Assembly: GCF_000382325.1 (NCBI RefSeq)
Contig: NZ_KB908058.1
Location: 186,001 to 250,000 of the forward strand
Reading direction: 5' to 3'
From: Woodsholea maritima DSM 17123
GTDB taxonomy: Bacteria; Pseudomonadota; Alphaproteobacteria; Caulobacterales; Maricaulaceae
Length of the DNA: 64,000 nucleotides
The position numbers were made by a program, and so were the translations under genes. The notes beneath the pieces are model-generated. The model was given only the letters and a program-made list of their open reading frames with translations. It was not told the origin of the DNA and ran no database searches. Position 1 is the first letter of the stretch, and each line of letters opens with the position of its first letter. Below, piece by piece: positions 8,400 to 17,494 of this stretch.

Positions 8400-10013
8400 A
8401 TGGTACGAGCATGGACTTCGCGCCTAGCCATGAGTGTTGCAGCGGCCTGTCTTTTGACCGCCTGTTCACAAGATACAGGCCATCACGGGCAAGTTTTGCG
8501 ACGCGGCAACACGGCTGAACCCTTGACCCTAGACCCTCAACGCAGCAATGGCATTTGGGAAAATCATATCCTGGGCGATATGTTCATTGGGCTTTTTACC
8601 GAGAATGTCGCCGGTGAGCCCGTGCCGGGTATGGCCGAAAGTTGGAGCGTCAGCGAAGACGGCCTGGTATGGGTGTTTGAACTGCGTGAAGCCTTCTGGT
8701 CAGATGGCGAGCCCGTGACGGCCTATGATTTTGAATATGCCTTCCAGCGTATTCTTGATCCCGGCACGGTGGCGCAATACGCCACGATTTTACATCTTTT
8801 TAAAAACGCCCAAGCGATTACAGAAGGGGCTATGCCCGCCAGTGCTGTGGGGGTGAATGCCATTGATGCGCATACTTTACGCATCGAACTGGAATATCCC
8901 GCACCTTATCTGCCAGGTCTATTGGCTCATGTCACGACCTATCCCATTCCGCGTCACATTGTTGAAATTTATGGTGATGCCTGGGTGCAGCCCAGTAATA
9001 TCGTGGTCAATGGCCCCTATCGCCTGGCGGAATGGCGCTCCAATGAGTTTATTCGCCTGGAACGCAATGCGCGCTTTTTCGATAATGCCAATGTCTGCAT
9101 GGATGAGGTCTATTACTATCCGACCCCCAACTCGATCCTGGCCGATCGCATGGTGCGTGCGGGCGATCTGGACGTGAATATGGATTTCTCTGGCGATGAT
9201 CTCAATGAATTACGTCAAATCATGCCCGATTATGTGCGGGTCCATCCTTGGGTGGGGTTGGTGTATTTTTCATTCAATACCGAAACCGAGATGTTTGCCG
9301 ATCAACGCGTGCGTGAAGCTTTGTCCTTGGCGCTCGATCGCGAGCATATCACCCAGGATGTTACAGGCTCTGGCGAGATTGCGGCCTATAGCTTTGTTCC
9401 GCCGGGCATGAATAATTATGAATCCGGCGCGCGTATCCGCTGGGAGGATCAATCGCTGGAAGAGCGGCGTGCGCATGCGGTCCGTCTTTTGACTGAGGCA
9501 GGGTATGGCCCTGATCGCCTGTTAAGCTTCGTGTTCCATTATCGTGCCGCAGGACATAGCCAATTGGTGGCGCGGGAGGCGGAACGTCAATGGGAGGCCT
9601 TGGCCCCCTGGGTTGATGTCGGTTTGGAGGCTTCTGAGACCTCCATTCATTATGCGGATTTGCGCGCGGGCGATTTCCAATTCGCGGATAGTGCGTGGAT
9701 TGGCGACTATAATGATGCCTATAACTTCCTGTATCTCGCCGAAGGCTCTACGGGCGGCATGAATTATTCAAATTTTTCAGATCCTGACTATGATGCTCTG
9801 TTGGCGCAGGCTAATCGCACCAATGAGGCGCAGGCGCGCGCAAACTTGATGATGGAAGCCGAGCAAATTTTGCTCGATGAGCAGCCCTATATTCCGGTGT
9901 ATTTCCAGGTCAATAAATCCCTGGTCAATCCTGATTTGACGGGATGGGAAGACAACCTCTTCCATATTCACCGCTCGCGCTTTTTGTGCTGGAATAGTCC
10001 CAACCAGGACTAG
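8400..10013 (+). CDS. Peptide ABC transporter substrate-binding lipoprotein (OppA/SBP_bac_5 family)
   Basis: A 537-residue exported lipoprotein. The signal peptide ends in a lipobox (LLTAC, Cys ~22). The mature part has the family's opening (RGNTAEPLTLDPQRSNG) and PGMAESWSVSEDGLVWVFEL, followed by FWSDGEPVTAYDFEYAFQRI, the typical solute-binding family 5 signature region. It binds oligopeptides, or possibly other peptide-like ligands, on the periplasmic face of an ABC importer. ATG 8400 is chosen over 8385 because GGGGGAG lies just upstream. No permease or ATPase genes are adjacent, so it is an orphan binding protein that would have to work with a transporter encoded elsewhere. It is followed after 11 bp by a DUF3667 gene. 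Confidence 0.93.
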   Translation: MVRAWTSRLAMSVAAACLLTACSQDTGHHGQVLRRGNTAEPLTLDPQRSNGIWENHILGDMFIGLFTENVAGEPVPGMAESWSVSEDGLVWVFELREAFWSDGEPVTAYDFEYAFQRILDPGTVAQYATILHLFKNAQAITEGAMPASAVGVNAIDAHTLRIELEYPAPYLPGLLAHVTTYPIPRHIVEIYGDAWVQPSNIVVNGPYRLAEWRSNEFIRLERNARFFDNANVCMDEVYYYPTPNSILADRMVRAGDLDVNMDFSGDDLNELRQIMPDYVRVHPWVGLVYFSFNTETEMFADQRVREALSLALDREHITQDVTGSGEIAAYSFVPPGMNNYESGARIRWEDQSLEERRAHAVRLLTEAGYGPDRLLSFVFHYRAAGHSQLVAREAERQWEALAPWVDVGLEASETSIHYADLRAGDFQFADSAWIGDYNDAYNFLYLAEGSTGGMNYSNFSDPDYDALLAQANRTNEAQARANLMMEAEQILLDEQPYIPVYFQVNKSLVNPDLTGWEDNLFHIHRSRFLCWNSPNQD

Positions 10014-10024
10014 CGGGGACGATG

Positions 10025-11083
10025 ATGGAGACACGATACACCCCGAAGCGGATACGCTCGGGGCTTCACCCTCTGCATGCACATGGGGTTTGCGATAATT
10101 GCCAAACCGATCTGGTTGGCGAAGTTTGCCATAAATGCGGGCAGCCGGAACAGGATTTCCATCGCCCAATCCTAAAGCTTATTCGTGACGGCTTAAGTGA
10201 TGCCTTTGCCCTAGACGGGCGGGTCATGCATACCCTACCAGATTTGATGCTGCGCCCTGGGGCGATGACCCGGCTTTATTTGAAGGGCGCGCGGGCCCGG
10301 TTTGTGCCGCCCTTTCGGCTTTATATTATCGCCAGTCTGTTGTTTTTCCTGTTGGTGCCTTTGTTGGGGCGTTTAGATCAGGGCTGGGGCAATTTCGGCC
10401 CCCGTGTTGAGCGCACCCAAAGCGAAGCGATGGCCCCCGCCCCCTGGGAGCCAGGGGGGCAGCCTTTGGGGCGCCATGTTCCGCAGACCACAGTTCGGGG
10501 CTTTGGCATCAATGTGCAGCCTGAAGATGAGGGGGCAAATGCGCCCCCCTTGACCACGGATGAAGCTGTTCAACAGATGCGCGAAGACATTGCCGGGCAG
10601 CGTCAACGCACAGAGGCCACGCCACAGGTCCAGCCCTATGAGGATGATGTCTGGGCATATTTAACGCATAAATTAGAACGTGTGTCAGGCAATCCAAATG
10701 CTGTATTGCGTGAAACACTGCATTGGTCCTCACGCCTGGCTTTTATCAGCGTGCCTTTCTTTGCATTGATCCTGGCCATTTTATACTGTTGGCGCAAAGG
10801 GTTGTATTACTTTGATCACCTGATAACCGCTTTACATACACAAAGCGCATTTTTTATTATGGCGCTTATTGGGTCTTTGATCAGTATCCTCATCCCCAGT
10901 TGGATCGTCATCTTATTCTTCATGACCTATGCCTGGTATTATATATATCGAGTACAGCGCACGGTTTATACATCGGGACGTTTTATGGGTAACATTCGTA
11001 CGTTTGTGCTGTATATGAGTTATATGATGGTCTTCTCAACAGGGCTTCTCATCGCCTTCTTATTTGGTGTAATGACGGTATAA
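10025..11083 (+). CDS. DUF3667 zinc-ribbon membrane protein
   Basis: A 352-residue protein with an N-terminal four-cysteine zinc-ribbon motif, CDNCQTDLVGEVCHKCGQ (residues ~22-39), followed by the DUF3667 core containing ALDGRVMHTLPDLMLRPGAM and FVPPFRLYIIASLLFF. Several transmembrane helices follow: one near residues 98-115 and three in the last third. A hydrophilic loop of about 110 residues separates them. Function is unknown for the family. ATG 10025 has better spacing from GGGGA than ATG 10022. It probably forms a two-gene transcript with the binding-protein gene and ends at a strong hairpin terminator. Confidence 0.85.
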   Translation: METRYTPKRIRSGLHPLHAHGVCDNCQTDLVGEVCHKCGQPEQDFHRPILKLIRDGLSDAFALDGRVMHTLPDLMLRPGAMTRLYLKGARARFVPPFRLYIIASLLFFLLVPLLGRLDQGWGNFGPRVERTQSEAMAPAPWEPGGQPLGRHVPQTTVRGFGINVQPEDEGANAPPLTTDEAVQQMREDIAGQRQRTEATPQVQPYEDDVWAYLTHKLERVSGNPNAVLRETLHWSSRLAFISVPFFALILAILYCWRKGLYYFDHLITALHTQSAFFIMALIGSLISILIPSWIVILFFMTYAWYYIYRVQRTVYTSGRFMGNIRTFVLYMSYMMVFSTGLLIAFLFGVMTV

Positions 11084-11117
11084 AAAAGGCCCATCGCCAT
11101 TGGCGATGGGCCTTTTT
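11083..11117. terminator. Bidirectional terminator between DUF3667 gene and sppA
   Basis: A near-perfect inverted repeat (arms AAAAAGGCCCATCGCCA and its complement) with A-run and T-run flanks lies between convergent genes. Confidence 0.88.
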
Positions 11118-11136
11118 CTTTGGTCTTTATCCCGGC

Positions 11137-12933
11137 TTAGTGAACGTCATCCACAGGGGCATAAAGCTGCGTGCCAGGCTGGCTCATGCGATTGCGCATC
11201 TCCAGGGCAGCCTGAACCTCTGGCAATTGCATCAATTGGCGAAGTTCGGTTGCGCTTTGTGCGCCTTCAACCGAGGCCCCGAACAAAGACTGGAAGGCCT
11301 CAAACGGGGTCAGTTGACGCGGGAAACGGCGCAGGGCCACATCATCATCCGCGTCCAGATTGGCGATTTCCTTGGCCGCTTCAATGGCCGTTGAAATGCC
11401 CCCAATGCGGTCAACCAAACCATGCTCTAGGGCTTGTTGGCCGGTCCATACCCGCCCGCGGGCAATGTTTTGCACCTCAGCCAAGGGAAGATCGCGCCCA
11501 TCAGCCACTTTCTGGGTAAAGTCTTCATACACGTCTTCGGCAAGGGTGTAGAAGGCTTGCGCCTGTTCGGGTGTCCATAGGTCCGCACTGGAATATACGG
11601 TGGCATAATCACCGCCGACATGAATGCTTTCGGTGTTAAGTCCGATACGGTTCAGCGCAGGATCGGTCACGATTTTACCCGACAACATCCCGATTGAACC
11701 GGTGATGGTGGTGGCATTGGCAATGATCAAATCGGCAGGGGCGGCGATATAATAGCCACCCGACGCTGCAAGGCTGCCCATTGAAATGATAACCGGCTTG
11801 CCCGCTTCGCGTGCACGCACAACCGCATCCCAAATCTGATCGGACGCAATGGCGGATCCCCCTGGGCTGTTGACGCGCAAGATGATCACGCGAACATCTT
11901 TATCCTCAACCGCCGCATCAATGGCTTCCGCCAGGGTGTCGCCGCCGATGGAAGCTTGGTTTGAGAAGCCCCCGGCAGAGCTTTGCCCGGTCATAATCGC
12001 GCCTTCACCCTCGACCAGGGCGATGACGGGGAGGTTGCTGACATGCGCAGAATGGGCCGCTTGTTGGCTGGCATAGGTTTCAATGTCCACGATCTGGGCG
12101 TTTTTACCGGCACGCTCGCGGGCGGCATGACGGGCGGCCGCAACATGACCCAGCTGGTCAACCAAGCCGTTTTGCTGGGCCTGCTCAGCAGAATAAGGTC
12201 CGTTCACGATGATATTGCGCATTGCGCTTTCGCTTTGATCACGGTCTTGGGCGCTGGTGGCGACCAGGGTGTCAAAAAGCGAGCCGAGAAGAGATAAAGT
12301 CGCTTCGCGGTGCGCTTCGGTGAAATCGCTTTGTGTGTAAACATTGGCAGCGTTTTTATATTCGTAGAATTGGACGAATTGCGGAACGGCACCAAAGTGT
12401 TCGAATAATCCGCCCAGGAACATGGTTTCGGTGGCCATGCCAACGGCAGCAAAATTGGCCGTATCTTGCAGCCAGATCTCATCCGCGCCGCTAACGGCGA
12501 AATAATTCGTAACGCCGGTGCCTTCGAAGCCTTGGGCATGCGCAATCACAAATTTACCGCTCGCGGAGACTTTGGCCAAAGCGGTGCGAATTTCTTCTGC
12601 GGAAGCCGGGCTCATGCCATATTCGTTGGCACGGACCAAAACGCCCTTAACATTATTGTCTTCGATGGCGTTTTCTAAGGTCAGCACCGTATCCACCACA
12701 GACAAGGGCTGGGTGTAGGCAAAGGGTGAGCGGCTCGGCTGATCTGAGCGCGCTTCACGTAAATCAAGTTCCAGCACCACAGGGCCGGAAATCTGCGCAG
12801 GTGCGTTGCTCGCCTGCATGGCGGCAGAGCTGATCAAGCCCGCAATCAAAAAGACGGCGAGTACAACCGTCAAGATCGAACCGATGAGCACACCCACGAT
12901 CGATCCAAAAAAAGTTACCCAAAACTGTTTCAT
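11137..12933 (-). CDS. sppA: Signal peptide peptidase SppA, 67-kDa type
   Basis: A 598-residue inner-membrane serine protease of the S49 family that degrades cleaved signal peptides. The N-terminal membrane anchor (residues ~10-40) is followed by two homologous protease domains, as in the long enterobacterial-type SppA. The Ser/Lys dyad is visible: Lys193 in YEYKNAANVY of the first domain and Ser391 in SLAASGGYYIA of the second, positions close to those of E. coli SppA (209 and 409). ATG 12933 follows GAGGGG, while the TTG at 12951 is less likely. It is convergent with the DUF3667 gene. It is monocistronic as far as can be seen. Confidence 0.95.
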   Translation of the reverse strand: MKQFWVTFFGSIVGVLIGSILTVVLAVFLIAGLISSAAMQASNAPAQISGPVVLELDLREARSDQPSRSPFAYTQPLSVVDTVLTLENAIEDNNVKGVLVRANEYGMSPASAEEIRTALAKVSASGKFVIAHAQGFEGTGVTNYFAVSGADEIWLQDTANFAAVGMATETMFLGGLFEHFGAVPQFVQFYEYKNAANVYTQSDFTEAHREATLSLLGSLFDTLVATSAQDRDQSESAMRNIIVNGPYSAEQAQQNGLVDQLGHVAAARHAARERAGKNAQIVDIETYASQQAAHSAHVSNLPVIALVEGEGAIMTGQSSAGGFSNQASIGGDTLAEAIDAAVEDKDVRVIILRVNSPGGSAIASDQIWDAVVRAREAGKPVIISMGSLAASGGYYIAAPADLIIANATTITGSIGMLSGKIVTDPALNRIGLNTESIHVGGDYATVYSSADLWTPEQAQAFYTLAEDVYEDFTQKVADGRDLPLAEVQNIARGRVWTGQQALEHGLVDRIGGISTAIEAAKEIANLDADDDVALRRFPRQLTPFEAFQSLFGASVEGAQSATELRQLMQLPEVQAALEMRNRMSQPGTQLYAPVDDVH

Positions 12934-13201
12934 AATCCCCTCAAGTCCCAAACCAAATCTTGAACCAAATCTTGTGATTATTTCTATCCTACCGCTTGCA
13001 TGAAGCGGGGTCTAGTCAGAGTTGAGTGCGAAGTGATTGAGAGTCTCGTGAGCGTGAGCGCTACGATGGGAATCGAAGATGGTGACGAGGATGAAAAGAC
13101 TTTTGCTCAAGGCTAAGGTGCACTTGGTCTGCATGTGGGTCTTGCATTGCGCGCAAGGCCCCGGTATTCACCACGGCCTCAGACGCGTTGACACGCTCTG
13201 C

Positions 13202-13276
13202 TGGGGTATCGCCAAGCGGTAAGGCATCGGTTTTTGGTACCGACATTCCCAGGTTCGAATCCTGGTACCCCAGCCA
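13202..13276 (+). tRNA. tRNA-Gln (anticodon TTG)
   Basis: A 75-base cloverleaf with encoded CCA. The acceptor stem TGGGGTA pairs with TACCCCA, the D-arm contains AAGCGGTAAGG, the anticodon loop TTTTGGT reads TTG, and the T-arm GGTTCGAATCC is canonical. It is very close to bacterial glutamine tRNAs, including the U1-A72 pair typical of tRNA-Gln. The gene lies alone between sppA and the TonB operon. Confidence 0.97.
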
Positions 13277-13915
13277 CTTTCTCCTCGTAAAATCACGTTC
13301 CTATCTACAGAGTGATGACCTCTGGGGTTGGCTCACCACTGTTTATCTGTTCGCGCGGCCAGATTGCACTTTGCTGTGCGCTCGAACTTGGGGGCGAGAT
13401 CTCTGATGTGATTCTGTTTTTGGGCAGCACATAAGGCGAGGCGCTTACTCGAATTCACGTATTGAGCGCGCTTGGGGCGAATTATTCTATGCGCATCAAC
13501 AGAATTTCATTGAATGCAATATAATCAGGGGTGCGTTAGGGTTAACAAAACCTAGCTTGGGGCCTGCATGCGTCAAAAAAACGCGTTTAATACGCTCTTG
13601 CGCAGTTTCTCCAGTTGATCTTCACGAATTGGATGCTAGCCTTTTGCGTTGACGCGCTATGCGTTTAAACACTATGCCAAAGAGACAGCGGAAAAACGCT
13701 GCATTAAAATCAGGACGAAGGGCAGTTCCGTAAGGAGGCTGTCATTTTTACCTGTTAAGCACTTCGGTGGCCAATCGGGCCACGACGGGGCGTGGGCGCG
13801 CTCCGGTTTTAGTAGGGGACCGAAGCCGTCGCGGTGACGTCGGCGTAAGGACACACAAACGAGGGTAACCGTGAAGCGCAGACATTCGTCTGCGTCGGCT
13901 ACTGTGAGGCGAGAT
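13277..13915. other. Long intergenic region upstream of the TonB operon
   Basis: About 640 bp with no convincing gene. Short ORFs here have no family resemblance or good ribosome-binding sites. It ends directly at the DUF3450 start and is expected to hold the promoter and leader of the seven-gene TonB operon. The stretch from about 13760 to 13900 is G-rich with several short inverted repeats (for example CAGACATTCGTCTG at 13880-13893), so a structured 5' leader is possible. Confidence 0.5.
13649..13680 (+). promoter_or_regulatory. Candidate sigma-70-like promoter for the TonB operon
   Basis: TTGACG at 13649 is a near-consensus -35 element, with a weak ACTATG/CACTAT element about 16-17 bases downstream. 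Nothing here is experimentally supported. It lies ~240 bp before the first gene of the operon. Confidence 0.3.
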
Positions 13916-14686
13916 ATGTCGAACAAGGTGAAACGGATCCGCACTGCTGTCGCGGGCGCCGCATTGGCGCTGGTTGCGGCGGGCGCAGCGCATGCTCAGC
14001 TCGATCAGGCTCTGCAAACGGCGCAGCGCTCTACGCAAGAGGGGGCGCAGGCGCAAGCTCAGATCGATCGTCTTGGGGATGAAGCCCAAGATTTAGAGCG
14101 TGAATATTTGGCTCTACGTGAGCAAATTGAATCTCAGCGCGTATTTGTTGAGCAGCAAGAAGTTTTCTTGCGTTCACAAAATAACGAAGTTGGCAGCCTT
14201 CAAGCTCAGTTGCAGCGTGTTTCAACCATTGAGCGTGATTTGACGCCAATGTTGCTTGAAATGTATGTCTCCTTGGAGGCGTTCATCGCTGCTGATCTGC
14301 CATACAAAATCCAACAACGTCAGGACCGTCTTGCAAATATTCAAGACATGTTAGGCGAAGCCAGCATTACTCCGGCTGAAAAATACCGCGTGCTTTTGAA
14401 CGCTTTCGAAATCGAAGCGGCTGCGGGTCGTTCACTGTCAACTTACTCTGAAGAAGTTGTTCGTGATGGCGTCGCGGAAGAAGCTGAAATCCTGCAAATT
14501 GGTCGTGTGGCCATGATCCGTCGGTTCAATGATGGCGTGACCGAGATTATGACCAAAGACAACCAAAGCTGGCGTCCTGTTCCAGGTTCTGCAGGCGGCG
14601 ATCTTGATCGTGCCTACCGGATCGCGTCTGAGATCACGACACCTGACGTCTTTGCTGCGCCTTTGCCGGCCCCGGTTTCTCAATAA
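13916..14686 (+). CDS. DUF3450 periplasmic protein of a TonB-type system
   Basis: A 256-residue exported protein. ATG 13916 is preceded by GTGAGGCGAG, and the N-terminus (KVKRIRTAVAGAALALVAAGAAHA) is a signal peptide cut after AHA. The mature protein is a long glutamine- and glutamate-rich helical region (residues ~30-110), probably coiled coil, followed by the conserved DUF3450 part with QRQDRLANIQDML and YRVLLNAFEIEAAAGRS. In Vibrio TonB2-type loci a DUF3450 gene heads the same gene order seen here, so a periplasmic accessory role in energy transduction is inferred. Codons such as CGT, GGT and GCT are used unusually often, consistent with high expression. Confidence 0.87.
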   Translation: MSNKVKRIRTAVAGAALALVAAGAAHAQLDQALQTAQRSTQEGAQAQAQIDRLGDEAQDLEREYLALREQIESQRVFVEQQEVFLRSQNNEVGSLQAQLQRVSTIERDLTPMLLEMYVSLEAFIAADLPYKIQQRQDRLANIQDMLGEASITPAEKYRVLLNAFEIEAAAGRSLSTYSEEVVRDGVAEEAEILQIGRVAMIRRFNDGVTEIMTKDNQSWRPVPGSAGGDLDRAYRIASEITTPDVFAAPLPAPVSQ

Positions 14687-14710
14687 GCCCTAGAGACAGG
14701 ATTTTAAGCG

Positions 14711-16108
14711 ATGAAAGCTATGTTTAAACTTGTCGCAGCTGCCTCTTTGTGCGCGGCTTTGACAACGGGTTCGGTTTTGGCTCAGCCAGAGCGTGAACCG
14801 GTTACCAGTATTTCTCAACTTCTTGAGCGTGTTCGCACTGATTCTCGTGACGCTGCGGCTGAAAATCAGCGCCGTTTGCAAGAATTCCGCTCAGAGCGTG
14901 GTCAACAAGCGGCACGCGTTGCGCAAGCGCGTTCTGAATTGGCCGGTTTGGAAGCGATCGCTCGCAACAACCAAGCTCAATTCGACCAAAACCAAGCCCG
15001 TATTGAAGAGCTGGCCGCTGAGTTGCGGACCGCTCAAGGCTCTTTCGGTGAGCTATTTGGTGCGGCGCGTCAGTCTGCAGGTGAATTCGGGTCTTTGATC
15101 GAGGCCTCACTGGTTTCAGCTCAGCACCGTGGTCGCCACGAAGCTCTGTTGGAGCTGGCGGAATCACAAACCCTGCCTGAGCGTCGTGAGTTGGATTTGA
15201 TCTGGCAAACCATGATCGACGAAATGAACGCGCAAGCTGAAGTCGTCACCTTCAACACGAATGTGTTGGGTCTGGGTGAAGGTTCTCCAGTGTCTGTAAC
15301 ACGCGTTGGTCCATTTGACGCCTTCGCACAAGATGGCGGCGTTAAATATGTGGTTTGGACCTCGGATGAGCAGAACCAGGGCGCTGGCTATCGCCTGTCT
15401 GTCCTGGGTACTCAGCCTCCAGGTCGCGTTATGGGTATGGCTCAGTCTCTGATCAATGGTCAGCCGGGTGAGATTGTTGCCGGTCCTGTCGATCCGTCTC
15501 GCGGTGCTCTGTTGGCCATCTATAAAGAAGTGCCAAGTTTGACTGAGCGCTTTGAGCAAGGCGGTGTCGTTGCTGTTGTGATCGCGGTTCTGCTGGTTTT
15601 CTCAGCAATCTTTGGTGTGTTCCGTATCGTTGCTCTGTTGTTGGCCTCTTCTGGTATCAGCGCACAGAAACGTCGTTCTACGGCCTCTGCCTCTAACCCA
15701 CTGGGCCGCATTATGTTGGCATATGAGAGCGTCAAAGACCGCTCTTTGGAAACCATTGAGTTGAAAATCGACGAGGCGATCCTGCGTGAAACGCCTAAGT
15801 TCGAATTTGGCTTGAACTTCTTGAAGCTGGCTGCCGCTGTTGCCCCTCTGTTGGGTCTGCTCGGTACGGTTACGGGTATGATCACGACCTTCACCCAGAT
15901 TACTCTGTTTGGTACTGGCGATCCAAGGATCATGGCCGGTGGTATTTCAGAAGCTCTGGTTACCACGGTGTCTGGTCTGGTTGCAGCTATTCCTTTGCTG
16001 TTCATCCACTCTTTCGCCGCCAGCTTCGCCCGCAGCGCTCAACAGTCTCTGGAAGAGCAAGCTGCTGGTATCATCGCCCGTCACGCTGAAGAGCGTGGCG
16101 ACGCTTAA
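14711..16108 (+). CDS. Long ExbB/TtpC-type proton channel protein
   Basis: A 465-residue MotA/TolQ/ExbB family protein with an N-terminal extension. It has a signal peptide (cut near VLAQ), a periplasmic coiled-coil region (residues ~30-120), a globular periplasmic part, then a transmembrane helix (GGVVAVVIAVLLVFSAIFGVF) and the conserved ExbB core with AAVAPLLGLLGTVTGMITTF and SGLVAAIPLLFIHSF. This architecture is that of TtpC in Vibrio TonB2 systems, where it is needed together with the short ExbB. It is the second gene of the operon, 24 bp after the DUF3450 gene. Confidence 0.9.
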   Translation: MKAMFKLVAAASLCAALTTGSVLAQPEREPVTSISQLLERVRTDSRDAAAENQRRLQEFRSERGQQAARVAQARSELAGLEAIARNNQAQFDQNQARIEELAAELRTAQGSFGELFGAARQSAGEFGSLIEASLVSAQHRGRHEALLELAESQTLPERRELDLIWQTMIDEMNAQAEVVTFNTNVLGLGEGSPVSVTRVGPFDAFAQDGGVKYVVWTSDEQNQGAGYRLSVLGTQPPGRVMGMAQSLINGQPGEIVAGPVDPSRGALLAIYKEVPSLTERFEQGGVVAVVIAVLLVFSAIFGVFRIVALLLASSGISAQKRRSTASASNPLGRIMLAYESVKDRSLETIELKIDEAILRETPKFEFGLNFLKLAAAVAPLLGLLGTVTGMITTFTQITLFGTGDPRIMAGGISEALVTTVSGLVAAIPLLFIHSFAASFARSAQQSLEEQAAGIIARHAEERGDA

Positions 16109-16133
16109 GCCCTAGAGCAAAGGAACCAAACCC

Positions 16134-16655
16134 ATGGATTTCCAAAGTGCCATGTCAGGCCTACAGGAATTCCTGGAGCGGGGAGGCCCGATCCTGAATT
16201 GGATCATGATCCTCACATTCGTGATGTGGGCCTTCATCCTTGAGCGTATCGTATACTTCACCACCGCCCATAAGGGCGTAACTGAAAAAGCCATCCAAGA
16301 GTGGGCCGCGCGTAGCGATCATTCGTCTTGGTATGCCCACGCTATTCGTGAGCAAATGGTGTCAGAGGTGAAGCAACGGGCTTCGCAGAATGTCGAGTTG
16401 ATCAAAACCTTGGTCGCTGTGGCACCTCTGTTCGGTCTGTTGGGTACGGTGACCGGTATGGTCTCGGTGTTCGACGTTATGGCGATCTCTGGATCGTCTG
16501 ACGCGCGCTCGATGTCTTCCGGTGTGGCTCGTGCAACCATCCCTACCATGGCAGGTATGGTGGCATCGCTCTCAGGACTTGTTTTCTCCAGCCAAATTGA
16601 GCGGATCGCAAAGCGCAGTGCGCAAAAATTTGCCGATCAGCTGGGAGTGGAGTAA
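16134..16655 (+). CDS. exbB: ExbB-type proton channel protein (short)
   Basis: A 173-residue inner-membrane protein with three hydrophobic helices, first near residues 20-38 (ILNWIMILTFVMWAFILE). The core VAPLFGLLGTVTGMVSVF and the final helix ATIPTMAGMVASLSGLVF are typical of ExbB/TolQ, which form a pentameric proton channel with ExbD inside. It is short, as in TonB2-type ExbB2 proteins. It sits between the long ExbB and two ExbD genes, only 2 bp before the first ExbD start. Confidence 0.92.
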   Translation: MDFQSAMSGLQEFLERGGPILNWIMILTFVMWAFILERIVYFTTAHKGVTEKAIQEWAARSDHSSWYAHAIREQMVSEVKQRASQNVELIKTLVAVAPLFGLLGTVTGMVSVFDVMAISGSSDARSMSSGVARATIPTMAGMVASLSGLVFSSQIERIAKRSAQKFADQLGVE

Positions 16656-16657
16656 CG

Positions 16658-17065
16658 ATGCGTAGACGTTCTCATGCAGGTGATGGTGATCAGGCCGAAG
16701 TCAATATGACTCCGATGCTCGACATCGTATTCATTCTGCTCATCTTCTTCATCGTGACGGCCACTTTCTTGCAGGAGCAGGGCGTAGATATGCGTCCGCC
16801 GCCTCCTTCACAAGAACCGCCACAAGCGAATTCTGATCCTGTGATCCTGGTTCAGGTGAATGATCAGAACCGCGTTTTCGTCAACCAGGAAGCCACCTCA
16901 GCAGAGCGTGTGATTGCGGCCGTTTCTCGCATTCGTGCGGAAAATCCACAATCTGCCGTTCTGATCGAAGCGGCCGATCAAGCCAAGCATGGTACGATCG
17001 TCGCGATCTGGGATGAGCTGCGTTCGAATGAGATCCCGGTCTCCATTCAGCGCGCGGAAAACTAG
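16658..17065 (+). CDS. exbD: ExbD-type biopolymer transport protein, copy 1
   Basis: A 135-residue protein with one N-terminal transmembrane helix (MLDIVFILLIFFIVTATF) and a periplasmic C-terminal domain. The aspartate in NMTPMLDIVFILLIFF is the proton-carrying residue of ExbD/TolR. RRRSHAGDGDQAEVNMTPMLD is the usual cytoplasmic lead-in. It works with ExbB to energise TonB. The next gene is a second ExbD only 14 bp downstream. The two share the membrane part but differ in the periplasmic domain, so they could form a heterodimer. Confidence 0.93.
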   Translation: MRRRSHAGDGDQAEVNMTPMLDIVFILLIFFIVTATFLQEQGVDMRPPPPSQEPPQANSDPVILVQVNDQNRVFVNQEATSAERVIAAVSRIRAENPQSAVLIEAADQAKHGTIVAIWDELRSNEIPVSIQRAEN

Positions 17066-17079
17066 GGAGGGAATAGTTT

Positions 17080-17481
17080 ATGTCTCGTCGTAGCCGCGTG
17101 AATACTGAATCGACCGATGCCGAACTGGATATGACGCCCATGTTGGACGTTGTGTTCATTCTGTTGATCTTCTTCATCGTAACTTCGGTTTTCGTCAAAG
17201 AACCAGGCACAGAAATTTTCCGTCCTGAAGCCGCGCTTACAGAAGGTCAAAAGCCTTCCATGTTGGTAGCGGTCACTTCAGCGGATGAGATCTGGGTCAA
17301 TCGTAACGTCTATGAGCTGTCACAGCTGCGTGGGGTTTTTGAGCAAATGCGTCAAGAAAACCCGCTGGCTAAGGCCATGATCCAGGGTGATGCTGAAGCC
17401 CCGATCGGTACGGTTTTAGACGTCCAAGAATTGCTGATGGATATGGGCATTGATGTCCATGTCTCGACGCAAGAGCCATAA
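17080..17481 (+). CDS. exbD: ExbD-type biopolymer transport protein, copy 2
   Basis: A 133-residue ExbD/TolR family protein with the conserved DMTPMLDVVFILLIFFIV helix, including the essential aspartate, then a periplasmic domain with ILxTSxDEIWVNRNVYEL-like strands. It follows the first ExbD with a GGGAGGG ribosome-binding site and precedes tonB by 13 bp. Two tandem ExbD genes in a TonB2-like operon suggest a 1:1 ExbD heterodimer inside the ExbB pentamer; this is an inference. Confidence 0.93.
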   Translation: MSRRSRVNTESTDAELDMTPMLDVVFILLIFFIVTSVFVKEPGTEIFRPEAALTEGQKPSMLVAVTSADEIWVNRNVYELSQLRGVFEQMRQENPLAKAMIQGDAEAPIGTVLDVQELLMDMGIDVHVSTQEP

Positions 17482-17494
17482 GGGAGGGAAGTCG

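Noticed and set aside
13061-13246. Short antisense ORF overlapping the tRNA-Gln gene
   Set aside because: Runs into the tRNA gene, has no ribosome-binding site or family resemblance.
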